Assembly (NCBI RefSeq): GCF_023015695.1
Contig: NZ_JALKAS010000001.1
Span: 2,356,001 to 2,420,000 of the forward strand
Source: Jannaschia sp. S6380
GTDB taxonomy: Bacteria; Pseudomonadota; Alphaproteobacteria; Rhodobacterales; Rhodobacteraceae
Reading direction: 5' to 3'
Length of the DNA stretch: 64,000 nucleotides
The position numbers were made by a program, and so were the translations under genes. The notes under the pieces were generated by a model that was not told where the DNA came from, did not search any database, and saw only the letters and a list, made by a program, of their open reading frames with translations. Shown here piece by piece: positions 52,260 through 60,857 of the stretch (positions are counted from its first letter, which is position 1; the number at the start of each line of letters is the position of its first letter).

Positions 52260-54266
52260 CTATCCGCGCGCCACCATGGTCAGCAAATCGTATTCGGCCA
52301 CCGCCTCGTCGTGCTGGTTCGTCACGCGCACGTCCCACCGGATCTCGCCGTATTCGTCGGTGCGCGGCGTCTTGTGCTTGACCGTCAGCCGCACGCGGAT
52401 CGCGTCGCCGGGCGAGACGGGGGCGAGGAACCGCAGCGCGTCGAGGCCGGTGTTCGCCAGCACCGGACCCTCCTCGGGCGAAACGAAGAGGCCGGCGGCG
52501 AAGCTGAGGATCAGGTAGCCATGCGCCACCCGGCCGGGGAAGAACGGATTCCGGGCGGCGGCGTCCTGATCCATGTGGGCGTAGAACGTGTCGCCGGTGA
52601 AGTCGGCGAAATGCTCGATATCGGCCAGCGTGATCTCGCGCGCCTCGGTGGTCAGCGACTGGCCGACCGTCAGATCGTCGAACGTGTCGCGAAACGGATG
52701 GGTCTTCGACGGCGCCACCGTCGCGCCCTTTGTATGGCGCCCGGTGATGGCGGCCAGGATGTCGGGGCTGCCCTGGATGGCGGTGCGCTGCATGTAATGC
52801 AGGACGCCGCGGATTCCGCCCAGCTCCTCCCCGCCGCCGGCGCGGCCCGGGCCGCCATGAACCATGTGCGGCATGGGTGCGCCATGGCCCGTCGCCTCGG
52901 CTGCCGAGTCGCGGTTGTTGAAGTAGAGCCGCCCATGGAACGCCGCGCTGGCCAGCGTGAGCCGTCGCGCCAAGGCGCCGTTGCGGGTGAAGACCGACGC
53001 GACGAGCGAGCCCTCGCCCCGGTTCGCGAGTTCGGCGGCATGTTCCATGTCGCGGCACGGCATGAGGGTGGAGACGGGGCCGAACGCCTCGGTGTCGTGC
53101 AGGCGGGCCGCCGCGTCCGGGTCGTCGCAGCGCATCAGGATCGGCTGCAGGAAGGCACCCTCGCCGAAGCGCACCTCCGGGTCGCCCCAGACGCGCGTGG
53201 CCTCGCGCGAGAGGGTCGCGACCTTGTCCAGAACGTCACGCTTCTGTGCGTTCGAGACCAATGCGCCCATCCCCGTGGCCTTGTCGCGCGGGTCGCCGAT
53301 CGTGGTTGCCGCCAGCCTTTCGGACAATGCGCGGGCGACCGGATCCAGCATCGCCTCGGGCACGATCAGGCGACGGGTGGCGGTGCATTTCTGGCCGGCC
53401 TTGGCGGTCATCTCGCGATGCGCCTCGGCCACGAAGAGGTCGAATTCGGCGCTGCCCTCGGTCGCGTCGGTGCCGAGGATCGAGGCGTTCAGGCTGTCCT
53501 GTTCGGCGGTGAAGCGCACCGAATGGCGCATCAGATTGGGGTTGGCGCGCAGCTTCAGCGCGGTGGCGGCCGAACCGGTGAAGGCGACCGCGTCCTGCGC
53601 GCCCAGCCGGTCCAGCATGTCGCCAAGGCCGCCCGCCACCAGTTGCAGTGCCCCGTCCGGCAAAAGGCCGCTGTCCAGCATGATCCGGACGCAGGTCTCG
53701 GTCACGTAGCAGGTGGCGGTGGCGGGTTTTACGATGGCGGGCATGCCGGCCAGCAGCGTCGGGGCGAGCTTTTCCAGCATGCCCCAGACGGGGAAGTTGA
53801 AGGCGTTGATATGGACGGCCACGCCATGCAGCGGCGTGCAGACGTGGCGGCCGAGGAAGGTGCCATCGCGGGAGAGCTGCTCGACCGCGCCATCGACATA
53901 GACCTGCGCGTCGGGCATTTCCCGCCGCCCCTTGGAGGCGATGACCAGCATCGTTCCGATCCCGCCATCGACGTCGATCCGGTGATCGGCGAGCGTGGCG
54001 CCGGTGTGATAGCTGAGTTCGTAGAGTGCGGGGCGGTGGTCGCGCAGATGCAGCGCCAGCGCCTTGAGCATGCGCGCGCGGTCATGAAACGTCATGGCAC
54101 GCAGGGCCGGGCCACCGACATCGCGGGCATGGTCCAGCATCTCGGCCGCATCGAGGGCGGCGCCGGCGCGGGCGAAGACCTGGCCGGTCACGGCATCTTC
54201 GATCGGGCGAGCGTCGGCATCGGGGTCGACCCAGCGGCCGGCGACGAAGCTTGGGACATGCAGCAT
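52260..54266 (-). CDS. paaZ: Bifunctional PaaZ: oxepin-CoA hydrolase and semialdehyde dehydrogenase
   Basis: Ring-cleavage enzyme of 668 residues. The N-terminal aldehyde dehydrogenase (about 1-510) has the catalytic Cys294 (GQKCTATRR) and Glu255. The C-terminal MaoC-like hydratase (about 525-668) has DFTGDTFYAHMD with its Asp/His pair and FFPGRVAHGYLILS. It opens oxepin-CoA and oxidises the aldehyde to 3-oxo-5,6-dehydrosuberyl-CoA. Both domains look intact. The start ATG (LHVPSFVAG) gives the usual length; the longer frame runs into the divergent paaI. Confidence 0.96.
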   Translation of the reverse strand: MLHVPSFVAGRWVDPDADARPIEDAVTGQVFARAGAALDAAEMLDHARDVGGPALRAMTFHDRARMLKALALHLRDHRPALYELSYHTGATLADHRIDVDGGIGTMLVIASKGRREMPDAQVYVDGAVEQLSRDGTFLGRHVCTPLHGVAVHINAFNFPVWGMLEKLAPTLLAGMPAIVKPATATCYVTETCVRIMLDSGLLPDGALQLVAGGLGDMLDRLGAQDAVAFTGSAATALKLRANPNLMRHSVRFTAEQDSLNASILGTDATEGSAEFDLFVAEAHREMTAKAGQKCTATRRLIVPEAMLDPVARALSERLAATTIGDPRDKATGMGALVSNAQKRDVLDKVATLSREATRVWGDPEVRFGEGAFLQPILMRCDDPDAAARLHDTEAFGPVSTLMPCRDMEHAAELANRGEGSLVASVFTRNGALARRLTLASAAFHGRLYFNNRDSAAEATGHGAPMPHMVHGGPGRAGGGEELGGIRGVLHYMQRTAIQGSPDILAAITGRHTKGATVAPSKTHPFRDTFDDLTVGQSLTTEAREITLADIEHFADFTGDTFYAHMDQDAAARNPFFPGRVAHGYLILSFAAGLFVSPEEGPVLANTGLDALRFLAPVSPGDAIRVRLTVKHKTPRTDEYGEIRWDVRVTNQHDEAVAEYDLLTMVARG

Positions 54267-54292
54267 GATCGTCCTCCCTGTTCTCCGTATTC

Positions 54293-54308
54293 TTGACCGT
54301 CCGGTCGG
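54293..54308. promoter_or_regulatory. TetR-type operator candidate between paaZ and paaI
   Basis: TTGACCGTCCGGTCGG contains the perfect inverted repeat GACCG-TC-CGGTC in the 75-base gap between the divergent genes. The form resembles ACCG/CGGT operators of TetR regulators of CoA-linked catabolism. The TetR gene at 56064 is a likely binder. Weak promoter-like hexamers for paaZ (TTGCAC and AGAATA, 19 bases apart) flank it. Confidence 0.5.
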
Positions 54309-54341
54309 GTTTGTGCAAGCCTTCCGGGCGGGAGGATCCGC

Positions 54342-54782
54342 ATGGCCGAGATGACCGGGAGGGAGCGCGCACGCCGCGCCGCCGACGCGATGTGGGCGGG
54401 CGATGCCGCGTCGCAATGGATGGGTCTGCGCCTGATCGAGGTCGGCGAAGGCCACGCCGTGATGGAGCTGGAGGTGGCGGCGCACCATTGCAACGGCCAC
54501 GGCACTTGCCATGGCGGGGTGATCTTCAGCCTGGCCGACAGCGCCTTCGCCTTCGCCTGCAACTCCCGCAACCAAGCGACGGTGGCGCAGCACGCCAATG
54601 TCAGCTTCGTCGCCCCGGGGCAGGCGGGCGACATCCTGCGGGCCGAGGCGCGGGAGGTGACCCTGGCCGGGCGGAGCGGGATCTACGACGTGGCGGTGAT
54701 ACGGGCCGACGGCGCGGTGGTCGCGCAGTTCCGGGGCATGAGCCGCGCCATCGAGGGACATCTGTTCGAGGAGGGAGCATGA
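54342..54782 (+). CDS. paaI: Acyl-CoA thioesterase PaaI
   Basis: Hotdog-fold thioesterase of 146 residues. GLRLIEVGEGHAVMELEVAAHHCNG leads into NGHGTCHGGVIFSLADSAFAFA, with the catalytic-type Asp in LADSAFA, and ANVSFVAPGQAGD follows. It frees CoA from dead-end aryl-CoA esters of the pathway. Stop overlaps the paaK ATG (ATGA). Confidence 0.93.
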   Translation: MAEMTGRERARRAADAMWAGDAASQWMGLRLIEVGEGHAVMELEVAAHHCNGHGTCHGGVIFSLADSAFAFACNSRNQATVAQHANVSFVAPGQAGDILRAEAREVTLAGRSGIYDVAVIRADGAVVAQFRGMSRAIEGHLFEEGA

Positions 54783-56074
54783 AGGACCTGACGCCGGGCC
54801 GCGACACGCTGGCCCCGATCGAGATCGCGCCGAGGGCCGAGATCGAGGCGCTGCAACTCGACCGCCTGCGCGCGACGCTGCGGGCGGCCTATGCGAACGT
54901 GCCGCTCTACCGCGCGAAGTTCGACGCGGCGAATGTTGGGCCCGACGACCTGGCGACGCTGGCCGACCTGGCGCGCTTTCCGTTCACGGTTAAGGACGAC
55001 CTCCGCCGGTCCTACCCGTTCGACATGTTCGCCGTTCCGCGCGAGCAGATCGCGCGCATCCATGCCTCGTCGGGGACGACGGGCAAGCCGACGGTGGTGG
55101 GCTATACAGCGCACGACATCGAGACGTGGGGCGATCTGGTCGCGCGCTGCCTGCGTGCGGCGGGCGTGCGGCGCGGCGACATCGTCCACAACGCCTATGG
55201 CTACGGTCTGTTCACCGGGGGGCTGGGCGCACACTACGGGATCGAGAAGCTGGGCGCGACGGTGATCCCGATGTCGGGCGGGCAGACCGCGCGGCAGGTC
55301 CAGTTGATCGAGGATTTCCAGCCCAAGGCGATCATGGTGACGCCGAGCTACATGCTCAACATCCTGGAGGAATACGCGCGTCAGGGCCTCGACCCCCGCG
55401 CCTGTCCGCTGGAAGTGGGCATCTTCGGCGCCGAGCCCTGGACCCCTGCCATGCGCGCCCAGATCGAGGCGGCGTTCGACATGCATGCGGTCGACATCTA
55501 CGGCCTGTCGGAGGTGATGGGGCCCGGCGTCGCGCAGGAATGCGTCGACACCAAGGACGGGCTGCATATCTGGGAGGATCACTTCCTGCCCGAGATCATC
55601 GACCCCGAAACCGGCGCGGTGCTGCCCGACGGACAGGAGGGGGAGCTTGTCTTCACCACCCTGACCAAGCAGGGAATGCCGGTCATCCGCTATCGCACGC
55701 GCGACCTGACGACGCTGATGCCCGGCACGGCGCGGACGATGCGGCGCATGGCCAAGGTCACCGGGCGCAGCGACGACATGATCATCCTGCGCGGCGTCAA
55801 TGTCTTCCCCACCCAGGTCGAGGAACGGGTTCTGGCGGTGAAGGGGCTGGCCCCATATTTCCAGATCGAGCTGGTCCGCGCGGGGCAGATGGACGCGATG
55901 CGCGTGCATGTCGAATGCCTGCCCGGCGCGGATGGCGATGACTGCCGCCAGACATTGGCGCAGGCGATCAAGGAGATGATTGGCGTGTCCGCCGAAATCG
56001 TGATGGCCGAGGCCGGCGGAGTGGAGCGCAGCCAGGGCAAGGCCCGACGCGTCGTCGATAACCGTGGGCCGTAG
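54779..56074 (+). CDS. paaK: Phenylacetate-CoA ligase
   Basis: AMP-forming ligase of 431 residues that activates phenylacetate. The ATP loop is HASSGTTGKPTVVGYT (near residue 95). IYGLSEVMGPGVAQEC, RYRTRDLT and GRSDDMIILRGVNVFPTQVE are all PaaK hallmarks. The C-terminal ERSQGKARRVVDNR holds the catalytic lysine region. Its last 11 bases overlap the TetR gene. Confidence 0.96.
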   Translation: MKDLTPGRDTLAPIEIAPRAEIEALQLDRLRATLRAAYANVPLYRAKFDAANVGPDDLATLADLARFPFTVKDDLRRSYPFDMFAVPREQIARIHASSGTTGKPTVVGYTAHDIETWGDLVARCLRAAGVRRGDIVHNAYGYGLFTGGLGAHYGIEKLGATVIPMSGGQTARQVQLIEDFQPKAIMVTPSYMLNILEEYARQGLDPRACPLEVGIFGAEPWTPAMRAQIEAAFDMHAVDIYGLSEVMGPGVAQECVDTKDGLHIWEDHFLPEIIDPETGAVLPDGQEGELVFTTLTKQGMPVIRYRTRDLTTLMPGTARTMRRMAKVTGRSDDMIILRGVNVFPTQVEERVLAVKGLAPYFQIELVRAGQMDAMRVHVECLPGADGDDCRQTLAQAIKEMIGVSAEIVMAEAGGVERSQGKARRVVDNRGP

Positions 56075-56630
56075 CGTCGCGCGCGATCACGGCGCCAAAC
56101 GCATGGCAATCCTGAAGGGCGCCGCGCGGGTCTTCGCGCGACAGGGCGTGGCCGGCGCCAGCATGGCGCAGGTCGCGGCCGAGGCGGGCGTATCGAAGGG
56201 GACGCTCTACCACTACTGGGATGGCAAGGACGCGCTGCTGTTCGAGGTGCTGGACGGGTACCTGTCCGCGCTGCGCGACGTGATCGTGGCCGAGGACGCG
56301 CTGCTCCCGATGCTGACGGCGACGCTGCTGGCCTATGACGGGATGGACGACGAACACCGCATCCAGTCCGAGGGGTTGATCCTGCTCGACCCCGCGCGCG
56401 CCGAGACCTTGAAAAGGCATCAGCGCGAGATGGTCACCGCCCTGTCCCGCGTGCTGGCCGCCGAGGCGCCGGGCCTGACGGGCCGTGCCCTGCGCGAGGC
56501 GACGATGTCCGTCTTCGGCATGCTCAACTGGTTCTACATGTGGAACCCGGGCGCGGATCGCGCGGCGCGGGTGGCCTATGCCGGGACGGTCGCGACCATC
56601 GCCACGGGGGGGATCGGCGCGCTTCGATGA
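56064..56630 (+). CDS. TetR-family regulator of the paa locus
   Basis: A 188-residue regulator with an N-terminal helix-turn-helix (QVAAEAGVSKGTLYHYWDGKDALLF, about residues 38-62) and an all-helical effector domain. The GTG start lies inside the end of paaK, so it is co-expressed. It probably senses phenylacetyl-CoA or a related CoA ester. Two regulators (PaaX and this one) thus flank the locus. Only 8 bases separate its stop from that of the convergent paaE. Confidence 0.87.
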   Translation: MGRSVARDHGAKRMAILKGAARVFARQGVAGASMAQVAAEAGVSKGTLYHYWDGKDALLFEVLDGYLSALRDVIVAEDALLPMLTATLLAYDGMDDEHRIQSEGLILLDPARAETLKRHQREMVTALSRVLAAEAPGLTGRALREATMSVFGMLNWFYMWNPGADRAARVAYAGTVATIATGGIGALR

Positions 56631-56638
56631 ACGGCGCG

Positions 56639-57691
56639 TCAGTGACCGACGTCGTATTCGATAACGACGCGGTCGGTCACCGGGTAGGACTGACAGGCCA
56701 GGACATAGCCGCGCTCGACCTCGTAATCCTCCAGCGCGTGGTTCTGCACCATCTCCACCTCCCCCTCGACCACGCGGCACATGCAGGTGCTGCAGACCCC
56801 CGCCTTGCAGGCATAGGGCGCGTCGATGGCGTTCTCGCGCGCGGCCTCCAGCAGGGACTGGTCGCGGTTCATGGTGAAGCTGTGCGACCCGCCGTCGATC
56901 CGCACCAGCGCCTCGGTCGGCTTGTCGTCCGCCCTGGGCCGCGCCGATTGCGGCAGGCGCCCGGCCTGGGCGGCCGCGAAGAGCTCCACATGGATCGCGT
57001 CCTTCGGCAGGCCGTGCCGGCCCAAGCTGTCGGACACGGTGCGCATCAGCCCCTCGGGGCCGCAGATGAAGGCCAGGTCGACCGTGTCGACCGGCACCCA
57101 TTGCCGGAACAGGTCGTCCAGCTTGGCCGCGTCGATCCGCCCGGTGAAGAGCGGGATGTCCTGCGCGTCCTGCTTGAGGATGTGAACGATGGCCAACCGG
57201 GTCAGGTGGCGCGATTTCAGGTCGTCCAGCTCGGTCTGGAACATGATCGAGCTGACGGCGCGGTTGGCGTAGATCAGCGTGACCTTCGATAGCGGCTCCC
57301 GATCCAGCACCGTCTTGGCGATGGACAGGATCGGCGTGATGCCCGACCCGGCGGCCACCAGCAGGTAATGCCGTGCGGCATCCGGCAGGATGTCGGCATG
57401 GAACCGGCCCATCGGTGGCATCGCGTCGAGCGTGTCGCCCGGTGCCAATTCGGTATTGGCCCAGGTGGAAAACGCGCCCCCCTCGACCCGCTTGATGCCG
57501 ACCTGCAAAGGCTCGCCCGGGGCGGAGCAAATCGAATAGGAGCGCCGGATCTCCGTCCCCTCGAAGTCGCGGCGGAAGGTCAAGTGCTGCCCCTGCACAT
57601 GGTCGAAACCGGGCGCGTCGGCAAAGGTGACGACCACGGCGTCGCGGGTCGTCCTGGCGATGTCGGCGACGGTCAGGGGGGCGAACTTCAT
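56639..57691 (-). CDS. paaE: Phenylacetyl-CoA epoxidase reductase subunit PaaE
   Basis: Flavin/iron-sulfur reductase of 350 residues that feeds electrons to the PaaA di-iron centre. The FAD-binding domain has RRSYSICS, the NAD domain has GSGITPILSIA and ICGPEGLM. The C-terminal plant-type 2Fe-2S ferredoxin has CKAGVCSTCMC and a distant VLACQ. The ATG overlaps the paaD stop by one base (TGATG). Last gene of the paaA operon. Confidence 0.95.
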   Translation of the reverse strand: MKFAPLTVADIARTTRDAVVVTFADAPGFDHVQGQHLTFRRDFEGTEIRRSYSICSAPGEPLQVGIKRVEGGAFSTWANTELAPGDTLDAMPPMGRFHADILPDAARHYLLVAAGSGITPILSIAKTVLDREPLSKVTLIYANRAVSSIMFQTELDDLKSRHLTRLAIVHILKQDAQDIPLFTGRIDAAKLDDLFRQWVPVDTVDLAFICGPEGLMRTVSDSLGRHGLPKDAIHVELFAAAQAGRLPQSARPRADDKPTEALVRIDGGSHSFTMNRDQSLLEAARENAIDAPYACKAGVCSTCMCRVVEGEVEMVQNHALEDYEVERGYVLACQSYPVTDRVVIEYDVGH

Positions 57692-58212
57692 CAGTGGCAC
57701 TTAAAGTAGTCGAAGGGTTCCAGGCAGTCGTCGCAGCGCCAATGCGCCTTGCACGGGGTCGATCCGAACTGGCTGACGCGGGTGACGCGGGCGCTGCCGC
57801 ATTGCGGGCAGGCGTCCGGCCCACCGCCTGGCGAGGGCGGCGCGATGCCGTAGCGGCGCAGCTTGTCGCGCGCCGCGTCGGTCAGCCAGTCGGTGGTCCA
57901 GGGCGGGTCGATCCGCGTCTCGATCATCGGGGTCAGGCCCGCATCCGACAGCGCCATCTCGACCGAAAGCGCGATGACCGACGTGGCGGGACAGCCGGAA
58001 TAGGTCGGCGTGATCGCCACGCGACAAGTCGCCCCCCGCAGGTCGACCGACCGCACGATGCCCAGATCGGTGATCGAGATCACGGGGATCTCCGGGTCGG
58101 GAATGGTGGCCAGCAACGTCCAGATGTCCGCTTCCGTGGTGGGGGTGGGGCGGGGCGTGCGCGGCCGGTCGGCGGCGCTGCCGGGCACGGGGGCGGGCGC
58201 GGGCCTTACCAC
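57691..58212 (-). CDS. paaD: Phenylacetyl-CoA epoxidase assembly protein PaaD
   Basis: A 173-residue MIP18/SufT-like protein. IPDPEIPVISITDLGIVR and PTYSGCPATSVI are the family core. The C-terminal zinc-ribbon-like region has CPQCGS, CKAHWRCDDC and a terminal CH. It is thought to help mature the metal centres of the epoxidase. The GTG start overlaps the paaC stop by 7 bases. The first 25 residues are proline/alanine-rich. Confidence 0.93.
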   Translation of the reverse strand: MVRPAPAPVPGSAADRPRTPRPTPTTEADIWTLLATIPDPEIPVISITDLGIVRSVDLRGATCRVAITPTYSGCPATSVIALSVEMALSDAGLTPMIETRIDPPWTTDWLTDAARDKLRRYGIAPPSPGGGPDACPQCGSARVTRVSQFGSTPCKAHWRCDDCLEPFDYFKCH

Positions 58213-58958
58213 GTGGCCCCCGGATAGGCGCGTTGCAGCCACTGCATCTGCGTCAGCATGTGACCCAGATGTTCGGAATGCCGCGCGCCGCTGCGCCCGC
58301 CGGCATGGGCGAAACCCTCCTCCGGCACGGTCAGCGTCGCGCGGGCGAGGATATCGCGGACCGTCTCCTCCCAACCGCCGCGCAGATCGGTGGGCAAGGG
58401 CGCGATGCCGGCCCGGGCCAGCCGTTCATCGACATCGTCATTGACGAACATCTCGCCGGTATAGGGCCAGAGCGTGTCGAGCGCGGCCCGCATCCGGCGG
58501 TGGCTCTCCTCCGTGCCGTCGCCCAGCCCGATGACCATCTCGGCGGAGCGTTCGGCATGATAGCTGACCTCCTTCACCGCCTTGGCGGCGATCGCCGCGA
58601 CGCGTTCGTCGGACGAGGCGGTCAGGCGCGACAGCATGGCGTGATGCCAGTGGTCGAACAGGAAGGACCGCATCATCGTCAGCCCGAAATCGCCGTTCGG
58701 TCGCTCCACCAGCAGCAGGTTTCGGAAATCCCACACGTCGCGCAGCATCGCCAGATCGTCGGCATCGCGCCCCTGCTCCTCGACCTCCGCCGCCAGGCCG
58801 AGCCACATCTGCGTCTGGCCGATCAGGTCGAGCGCGGTGTTGGCCAGCGCGATGTCCTCCTCCAGCGCGGGGCCGAGACCGCACCATTCCGACAGGCGGT
58901 GACCCAGCACCAAGGTGTTGTCGCCCATCCGCAGAAGGAACGTGAACAGGTCGCTCAC
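58206..58958 (-). CDS. paaC: Phenylacetyl-CoA epoxidase structural subunit PaaC
   Basis: Ferritin-like subunit of 250 residues, the catalytically inactive partner of PaaA. Conserved regions: LLRMGDNTLVLGHRLSEWCG at the start, LANTALDLIGQTQMWLGLA, and KEVSYHAERSAEMVIGLGDG. The end SEHLGHMLTQMQWLQRAYPG is typical. GTG start overlapping the paaB stop (GTGA). Confidence 0.95.
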   Translation of the reverse strand: MSDLFTFLLRMGDNTLVLGHRLSEWCGLGPALEEDIALANTALDLIGQTQMWLGLAAEVEEQGRDADDLAMLRDVWDFRNLLLVERPNGDFGLTMMRSFLFDHWHHAMLSRLTASSDERVAAIAAKAVKEVSYHAERSAEMVIGLGDGTEESHRRMRAALDTLWPYTGEMFVNDDVDERLARAGIAPLPTDLRGGWEETVRDILARATLTVPEEGFAHAGGRSGARHSEHLGHMLTQMQWLQRAYPGATW

Positions 58959-59293
58959 ATCGCCCCCACGTCCTTGGGGATGTCGAAGAAGGTCGGGTGG
59001 CGATAGGGCTTGCTGTCCGCCGCCTCGAACAGAGGGCCCTTGTTGGACGGGTTCGACGCGGTGATCTGGGCCGAGGGCACGACCCAGATGCTGACGCCCT
59101 CGTGCCGGCGGGTGTAAACGTCGCGCGCATTCAGCATCGCCTTTTCCGCGTCCGGCGCGTGGAGGGAGCCGACATGCCGGTGGCTCATCCCGTGCTGGCC
59201 GCGGATGAACACCTCCCACAGCGGCCATTCGCGGCGGGGGGTGCCGTCGGGCGTCTCGGTGCCTGGATAGGGCTGGGCGGCGTGATTGCTCAT
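58955..59293 (-). CDS. paaB: Phenylacetyl-CoA epoxidase subunit PaaB
   Basis: Small 112-residue subunit of the epoxidase that stabilises the PaaAC complex. Core motifs: WPLWEVFIRGQHGMSHRHVG, SLHAPDAEKAMLNARDVYTRR and SIWVVPSAQI. The ATG overlaps the stop of the upstream DUF3291 gene, so that gene separates paaA from paaB. Confidence 0.95.
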   Translation of the reverse strand: MSNHAAQPYPGTETPDGTPRREWPLWEVFIRGQHGMSHRHVGSLHAPDAEKAMLNARDVYTRRHEGVSIWVVPSAQITASNPSNKGPLFEAADSKPYRHPTFFDIPKDVGAM

Positions 59294-59763
59294 GCCGGGG
59301 CCTCCTCGGGGGTGAGGCAGGGGCGGAACTTCGTCATGTCCACCGCGTCCCAGCCGAAGGCATGGTCGGTGGAGCCATGCGCGCGCAGATGGGCGAGCCG
59401 GTCCATCGCCTCTTCCAGGGTGGGGATATGCCCGTCGGCGACATGCCACATGACGAAATGCGGCTTCGTCATCGCACCGAACCAGGCAGGGCGCTTTTCA
59501 TAGAACCTCGCGTGGACGGTATTGAAGACATAGCCCCCCAGGCTTGGCACATCGGTCCACACCGAGAGGTTCGAGATCATGTCGGCATCGCCCGGCACCG
59601 CGATGTCGGTGGCGTTGCCGCCGTCGGACTGCATCCGCCAGACGAAGCCCGGGGATCGTTCGGCCAGCGCGTTGATCCGGTCGAGGTTGTCCATGAACCC
59701 GGCCATCCGCGGATCGTCCAGCGGATAGCGGGCATAGCCGACGTTCAGCTCCGCGATGTTCAT
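59290..59763 (-). CDS. DUF3291 protein inserted in the paa operon
   Basis: A 157-residue dimeric alpha/beta-barrel type protein of the DUF3291 family: [21 protein letters not shown] at the start, [18 protein letters not shown], then [14 protein letters not shown] and [19 protein letters not shown]. Relatives include antibiotic biosynthesis monooxygenase-like folds. It lies between paaA and paaB with ATGA overlaps on both sides. This implies a function with the epoxidase or its unstable products, but none is established to my knowledge. Confidence 0.85.
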   Translation of the reverse strand: MNIAELNVGYARYPLDDPRMAGFMDNLDRINALAERSPGFVWRMQSDGGNATDIAVPGDADMISNLSVWTDVPSLGGYVFNTVHARFYEKRPAWFGAMTKPHFVMWHVADGHIPTLEEAMDRLAHLRAHGSTDHAFGWDAVDMTKFRPCLTPEEAPA

Positions 59764-60737
59764 TCCGCCGCCACCGGTGCCGCCTGCCGCCTCCGGGCGT
59801 GGGCCATCAGCCCCTCGCGGACCCAGGCGCCGTCGTCCCACGCCGCGTTGCGTTGGGCCAGCCGGTCGGCGTTGCACGGGCCGTTGCCGGCGATCACGTC
59901 CATGAACTCCGCCCAGTCCGGCTCGGTGAAGTCATAGCGGCCCTTCGCCTCGTTCCAGGCGAGGCCCGGGTCGGGCACGGTCAGGCCCAGATACTCGGCC
60001 TGCGGCACGGTCTGGTCGACGAACTTCTGACGCAGTTCGTCATTGGTGTTCATCTTGATCTTCCAGGCCATCGACTGCTCGGAATGCTTGCTGTCGCGGT
60101 CGGAGGGGCCGAACATCATCAGGCTGGGATACCAGAACCGGTTCAGCGCATCCTGCGCCATGCGGCGCTGCGCCTCCGTCCCGTTCGCCATCTTCATCAT
60201 GATGTCGAAGCCCTGCCGCTGGTGGAACGACTCCTCCTTGCAGATGCGGACCATCGCGCGAGCATAGGGGCCGAAACTGGTTCGCTGCAGCGGCACCTGG
60301 TTCATGATCGCGGCCCCGTCGACCAGCCAGCCGACCGCGCCCATGTCGGCCCAGGTCAGGGTCGGATAGTTGAAGATCGACGAGTACTTCATCCGCCCGT
60401 CCAGCAACATTTCCGTCATCTCGTCGCGGGTGACGCCCAGCGTCTCGGCCGCGCAATAGAGGTAGAGACCATGGCCCGCCTCATCCTGCACCTTGGCCAG
60501 CAGGATCGCCTTACGCTCCAGCGTCGGCGCGCGGGTGATCCAATTGCCCTCGGGCAGCTGGCCCACGATCTCGGAATGGGCGTGCTGGCCGATCTGGCGG
60601 ATCAGGGTCTTGCGATAGCCCTCGGGCATCCAATCCTTCGGCTCGATCTTCTCGCCCGCGTCGATGCGGGCCTGAAAGGCGGAGAGCTTCTCGGGGTCGT
60701 CCTTCGTGGCCTCGGATTTGATCATCTGGGCATACAT
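59760..60737 (-). CDS. paaA: Phenylacetyl-CoA epoxidase catalytic subunit PaaA
   Basis: Di-iron epoxidase subunit of 325 residues that converts phenylacetyl-CoA to ring-1,2-epoxyphenylacetyl-CoA. Metal-ligand regions are [20 protein letters not shown] and [16 protein letters not shown], with Glu/His ligands. [18 protein letters not shown] and [20 protein letters not shown] are further hallmarks. First gene of the operon A-DUF3291-B-C-D-E, behind a clear promoter at 60770-60798. Confidence 0.96.
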   Translation of the reverse strand: MYAQMIKSEATKDDPEKLSAFQARIDAGEKIEPKDWMPEGYRKTLIRQIGQHAHSEIVGQLPEGNWITRAPTLERKAILLAKVQDEAGHGLYLYCAAETLGVTRDEMTEMLLDGRMKYSSIFNYPTLTWADMGAVGWLVDGAAIMNQVPLQRTSFGPYARAMVRICKEESFHQRQGFDIMMKMANGTEAQRRMAQDALNRFWYPSLMMFGPSDRDSKHSEQSMAWKIKMNTNDELRQKFVDQTVPQAEYLGLTVPDPGLAWNEAKGRYDFTEPDWAEFMDVIAGNGPCNADRLAQRNAAWDDGAWVREGLMAHARRRQAAPVAAE

Positions 60738-60769
60738 CTGCGCACTCCGATCTGGCGGCGATACCTCGA

Positions 60770-60798
60770 TATATAGCGCGGATTCGACACTCCGGCAA
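60770..60798 (-). promoter_or_regulatory. Sigma-70-type promoter of the paaA operon
   Basis: Read on the minus strand, TTGCCG (60793-60798) and TATATA (60770-60775) are separated by exactly 17 bases, about 30 bases before the paaA ATG. The A/T-rich -10 box stands out in this GC-rich sequence. Transcription would begin shortly before the ATG, leaving a short leader. Confidence 0.68.
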
Positions 60799-60803
60799 CG
60801 AGA

Positions 60804-60840
60804 TGTTACAGAATGGTCCATACTGGGAGATATCGTAACA
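60804..60840. promoter_or_regulatory. Inverted repeat upstream of the paaA promoter
   Basis: TGTTAC (60804-60809) and GTAACA (60835-60840) are perfect inverted arms 25 bases apart, just upstream of the paaA -35 box. The motif differs from the GACCG/CGGTC site at paaZ-paaI. It may bind PaaX, the TetR protein or a global regulator. Confidence 0.45.
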
Positions 60841-60857
60841 CAAGAATCGCCGCCGGC

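Noticed and set aside
52017..54296. Open frame of 759 codons antisense to paaZ, and similar long antisense frames (for example 6594-8552)
   Set aside because: These arise from GC-rich codon bias opposite strong genes with clear domains; their translations are rich in Arg/Gly/His and show no motifs.
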